Positions 60,221 to 64,000 of a DNA stretch of 64,000 nt are shown here, piece after piece. The DNA is taken from positions 26,044,844-26,108,843 of the forward strand of contig CM018051.1 of assembly GCA_008638375.1 (NCBI GenBank). Direction: 5' to 3'. The translations under genes were made by a program, and so were the position numbers. The notes beneath the pieces were generated by a model that ran no database searches, was not told the origin of the DNA, and saw only the letters and a program-made list of their open reading frames with translations. The DNA is from Nyssa sinensis. Its lineage: Eukaryota > Streptophyta > Magnoliopsida > Cornales > Nyssaceae. The first letter of the stretch is position 1; each line of letters starts with the position of its first letter.

Positions 60221-62238
60221 CACAAACATATATGTATATAGTAGTTAGTAATCAGAAGAGAAATCACAAAGATGAACATGAACGTGTCTGACTAAAAATC
60301 ATGGCAATTACAATGAAATACGAAACCCTAACATGAGTTCCTAGTGATTTCAAAAAGCTGATTCCTTGCCAAAAACTTAGCTGGTGGTGTTGTAGGGAGG
60401 AAAACCCAGAAGAATTGTGTGAATAAAATTGTGAAACACCACCCATAATATATATATATATATATAGGTAGATAGATAAAAAATTTCAGAATACAATATT
60501 ATTGGGGGATTGCTTTCTTCTGCGTTTGAGAATTTGACAATAAAAGAGGGCCGGGCGGCCAAACAGTTGGCCAACAGAGAAAGAGAAAGGCAAGTGATAG
60601 TGACTTCTGTTGATTTCTCTTTTGTTTAATACCTTTTTTCTTGCCGGTGAGAAAGGCGACCTTTAACCTTTTTCACACTTTCATGAAACGTCTATTTATT
60701 TAAGAATGCCCACTAAAACCACCAACTTTTCCCCTACCATCCCAGTACAGCACTTTGATGACACATCTACTTGAAATGGTGCTCAATTTTTACACTCCCC
60801 TTGTCCCGAGAGATTTGAAAAGAAATGAGAGAAAATAAGCAAGAGGGATTACATTATCTTCTACTTTATTTTTTTTCTTTTTCTGAAATTAATATTATCA
60901 TCTATTCTCTTTTTCTTTTTATTTATCCAAGCATAATATTAAAGTTCTTGATTGAAACACGTGAATTTTTTAACAAATTTTATGGTTTTACTCAATTATT
61001 TTTGAGTTTTTAGAGTTCTTGATTGAAAAATGTGAATTTATTACAAATTTTACGATCTTACTCAATTTTTTACTTATTTTTGAAAGCCGGATAAGTTTTT
61101 AAGTGTTAAAAGAATTTTTTACTAATTACGACTTCACATTTTAAGCTAAAATGCATCTATTCAAAAAATGTATTTAAAAAAAAATAGTTTAAAAACATCT
61201 CATCAAGAAACGTATTTAATGAATAACATGAATTTGAGAAATAAGTATAAAAGGACGTGCGGCCTGAAATTGATTTAAATATACATGCTTATGGTCAAAA
61301 ACTTAAATCTACTAGTATTGTTACGGAGTTGTTTACACCATATCAAATACTTAGACGTTAATTGGATGACATGTTATTGTGACCACATGATTAAAGTAAC
61401 CTTGGTCTCAGAACCTAATGATTTGCCTAAGTGTTAGAGTGAGCCTATTGGCATCAATAGCCTACACGTATAAACATTTGCAAAAAGGAAATACTAATCC
61501 CTGGGTTGCGGAACTGATATATCAATGGCCAAGATGAAAAATGTTAAGTACTCTATGGGAGAGCCTTGGACATCTACTTAACTTGGGCGGATAGCTAAAG
61601 GGCATCGTCGTCTAAACACGATGATGCCCATTAATTAGAAGGTAGAAGATCACCGTGTCTATGGTCATTGACGACCAGAGACTTAAGAGAATGACTATGT
61701 GTTTGAGTGATTCTAGAGCACGAGACATATGTCGATTAAAGCTGGTATCTCAACTGACACATTTAGAGGATAAAGACATGGGACACATAATAGTAGTATA
61801 AAATAGTAGGTCGAAAGTGTTGTCCCTTAAAGATTTCAATCAATGGCATTTTCATAATTTTGATGATAACAAGGTATTGATGATGTTGACTAATGATCTA
61901 TCTTAAGTGACCATACAAATAAGTCAATAAGCTTAAAGAATGGTTGATCAAGCTTTGACTAAACATGAAAAGGATAAACATCATGGAGACATTCTCACAA
62001 GATCAAACGTCAAGTCAAACACAAGATAAATAGAAGCAGTCAAACAAATAGTAGCACTCAAGCCCAATGAATCAAGTGAAGACTTTGTTTTCTTTTATTT
62101 TGGGTTTTTAAGTGAACTAAGATTAATTGATTAAAACATATTGTTTAACGTATTTAAGTAATCAACTAAAATCAATCAACAAAGTAATTTTTCAAAAGCA
62201 TAACATTGTTAAAACCTAAGCTTTGAAAAAGAGAACAT
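60221..62238. other. Kinase promoter-side DNA and intergenic region
   Basis: 60221-60650 is the upstream flank of the kinase gene, with a TA run and no other gene. Beyond it the DNA is AT-rich. From about 61340 to 62000 the composition changes; a TTTTGATGATAACAAGG word near 61857 recalls the start of some copia LTRs, but nothing more can be supported. Confidence 0.5.
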
Positions 62239-63673
62239 TGATGAGAATGTCAAATGTCATATTTTTCTCCTTTAATATTTAGTCTTTTATACTTATTTGG
62301 TGCCAAATATATTCATTATTCTTATAGTTTGATTTAGGATGCAAATAGAGGCGCTAAGTGCAAAACGAAGCTAATTGGACGATTTTGGACAGCTTCAACA
62401 TTACTTCATAATCTAGACATAACTCTCTCATCCGAGCTCCGATTGAGATGATTCAATATGATATGGAAATCCAAGAAACATCTTTACAACTTTCCTGTTT
62501 TGCGTTTTGAGATATTCTGGCTTCATTAGGGTCGAAATCGGGCTTGAAGTTACTGCACTTACACTGCTGACGTTTTTAGCTGCGCGAAATTCTAATACGC
62601 GGGTTCACGCGGTTTATTTTCGAAAATTTCAGATCTAGTGCATGAAAATTCCAGCTGCAAACACCACTTTCTTAGTTATATTAGGACTTTATTTTATTTT
62701 TAATATTTTCCTTAATTAGTTAGATTTGAGTATTTTTATTTTAGGATAATATTTATAATATTTTAGGAGTTCTAGTAGGCTTCCAACACTGAATTAATGT
62801 GTAAAAGAAGGAGGAGATCAGATTTGACGTCTCTCTCTCTTTCTCTCTCCCTTCTTCTTTAATTTCTCCTTCGAGTTTTCATGGCCCTGCGTGACTAAAT
62901 TTTTATAATTGGTCGAAGGAAACGGAAGCCTCGGAATCAATAAAACGTTGAGATCTAATTTATTTTTATTATTCAATTTATGCTTTGAGTATCGGATGTT
63001 CTTCTGTTTTTATTTTCATGATTGTCTCGTTTAATTACTAGGAGGCCTACTAGTTTATTATTTGTTGTGATCTACTACTAGATTAGATATCAAATCTGTA
63101 ATTGTTTGATCCCTCTAATTTGTGAAGCAATTATGATTTAATGATTTGCTTCATCAGAAATTATTAGATCTTAGGAAGAACGTTCGACTAAATTAAATGC
63201 AACCGCTTATGCTGGTGTTGTTTAACTTCATCGATTTTTCTAATTCTTAAAGCTCCTACTAGATTAAACCTTTAGCGCTTGTCTTGGGTTGTTTAGGAGT
63301 TAGGGTTAATTAGATCACTTGTTTTCTAATTAACTATGACTAAGGAGAGATAAGAAAATAGTTCCAACGGTGAATATTCAAAGTGTGAATTGATATATAT
63401 TTGCATCAATGATCAGTTGTAAAATTTCGATGGTAGACGTTGACTTAGACCAATGCTTGCTCTTTTGATTGAATTTGATAATTTAATTTAAATTGTTCCT
63501 TAGTTGTTTTTTTTTTTAAAAAAATTATTTTCGTTATACTCAAACCCCCCATCATTGTTCACATAGCATAAAACTAGGTTAGATACTCTCCGTGGGAATG
63601 ATCCTTACTTCCACTACTATGTATATTTTTAGGAGTTTAGGTTTTATTTTTGGTTCCCTGTGACAGCACATCA
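62239..63673 (+). mobile_element. 5' LTR of a gypsy (Athila/Ogre-like) element
   Basis: It starts near TGATGAGAATGTC and ends GTGACAGCACATCA, directly before a primer site. The interior has ACATAACTCTCTCATCCGAG and CTCCGATTGAGATGATTC, and near the end CTCCGTGGGAATGATCCTTA, which are familiar from Athila/Ogre-type LTRs. The left boundary is chosen from the matching ends TGATG and CATCA and is uncertain. Confidence 0.65.
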
Positions 63674-63677
63674 AATT

Positions 63678-63697
63678 TTGGCACCGTTGCTGGGGAA
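63678..63697 (+). other. Primer-binding site of the right-edge gypsy element
   Basis: TTGGCACCGTTGCTGGGGAA, two changes from the Athila-type site, five bases after the proposed LTR end. Confidence 0.75.
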
Positions 63698-64000
63698 TGA
63701 TTCTAGTTGATTTTTGTGCTTTTTGTAATCCTTATTTCGTTCTTGAAATTAAAAAAAAAAAAGTTTTAGCGTAGAATTCGTTTTTATTTTTACTTTTTTT
63801 CTTAAAACGTTCTCAGTATTCGTGAACGTTTGGTATTAATTTTATTTCAGCAGTAGATTTGGTGCTATATGAAGATAATTGAAATCACCAAATTTGAAAA
63901 ACCATTTGTCATATGAAGCTAATCAGCATTTTAGTTTCCGGCAATAACAAGTTGTTTACCCATTAATTTGTGTAACCATGCACACAAATCATAACGCGCC
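63698..64000 (+). mobile_element. Leader of the right-edge gypsy element
   Basis: Untranslated sequence between the primer site and gag, which would lie beyond the window. No ORF. Confidence 0.6.

Noticed and set aside
1..64000. A prokaryotic-type system (defence island, toxin-antitoxin, prophage, operon)
   Set aside because: Intron-containing plant genes and plant retrotransposons fill the window, and no bacterial gene organisation is visible.

Overview
This is a stretch of nuclear DNA from a flowering plant, almost certainly a eudicot. The evidence is GT-AG introns, long AT-rich intergenic DNA, plant Ty3/gypsy retrotransposons of the Athila and Tat lineages, MITEs, and two ordinary plant genes whose exons join in phase. 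Nothing suggests an organelle or a prokaryote, and I found no CRISPR array, operon or bacterial-type system. The species cannot be fixed from the sequence.

Layout. 1-10713: a degraded minus-strand Athila-type element, with the 5' LTR on the right, then gag, protease, RT, RNase H, integrase, a repeat-rich spacer and an env-position ORF; it runs off the left edge. 10714-26623: a pile-up of long LTR-like segments sharing the end TGTCACGACCCGAAACCC and the other end GTCGGGGTRTTACA (here called A, B, C, F, G and X; D lies further right). A (10750-14002) is a clear solo LTR flanked by CATGA duplications, nested inside X, which is cut into F. 26624-27370: a remnant resembling a Ty1/copia LTR. 29040-34711: a plus-strand gene for mitochondrial inner membrane protease subunit 2, with four coding exons behind a 5'-UTR intron of about 2.9 kb that holds two MITEs. 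36121-39870: another long LTR-like segment and a Tat RNase H fragment. 41289-52941: a structurally complete Tat-type element of 11,643 bp with 608-bp LTRs and CCAAT target duplications. It carries gag-pol on the minus strand, an opposite-strand spliced ORF next to its 3' LTR, and a 60-bp minisatellite. 55166-60014: a minus-strand receptor-like cytoplasmic kinase gene in six coding exons (378 aa), whose first exon lies in a tandem duplication. 62239-64000: the 5' LTR, primer-binding site and leader of another gypsy element that leaves the window on the right.

The two host genes are convergent and about 20 kb apart, and more than half of that gap is the Tat element. All transposon ORFs are interrupted by stops or frameshifts, so none here looks autonomous. 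The least routine observations are the duplicated first exon of the kinase gene (with a second, phase-compatible start exon), the opposite-strand intron-containing gene in the Tat element with its own TATA box, three tRNA-like Pol III modules with constant A-box to B-box spacing inside LTR-like DNA, and a 492-bp foldback.
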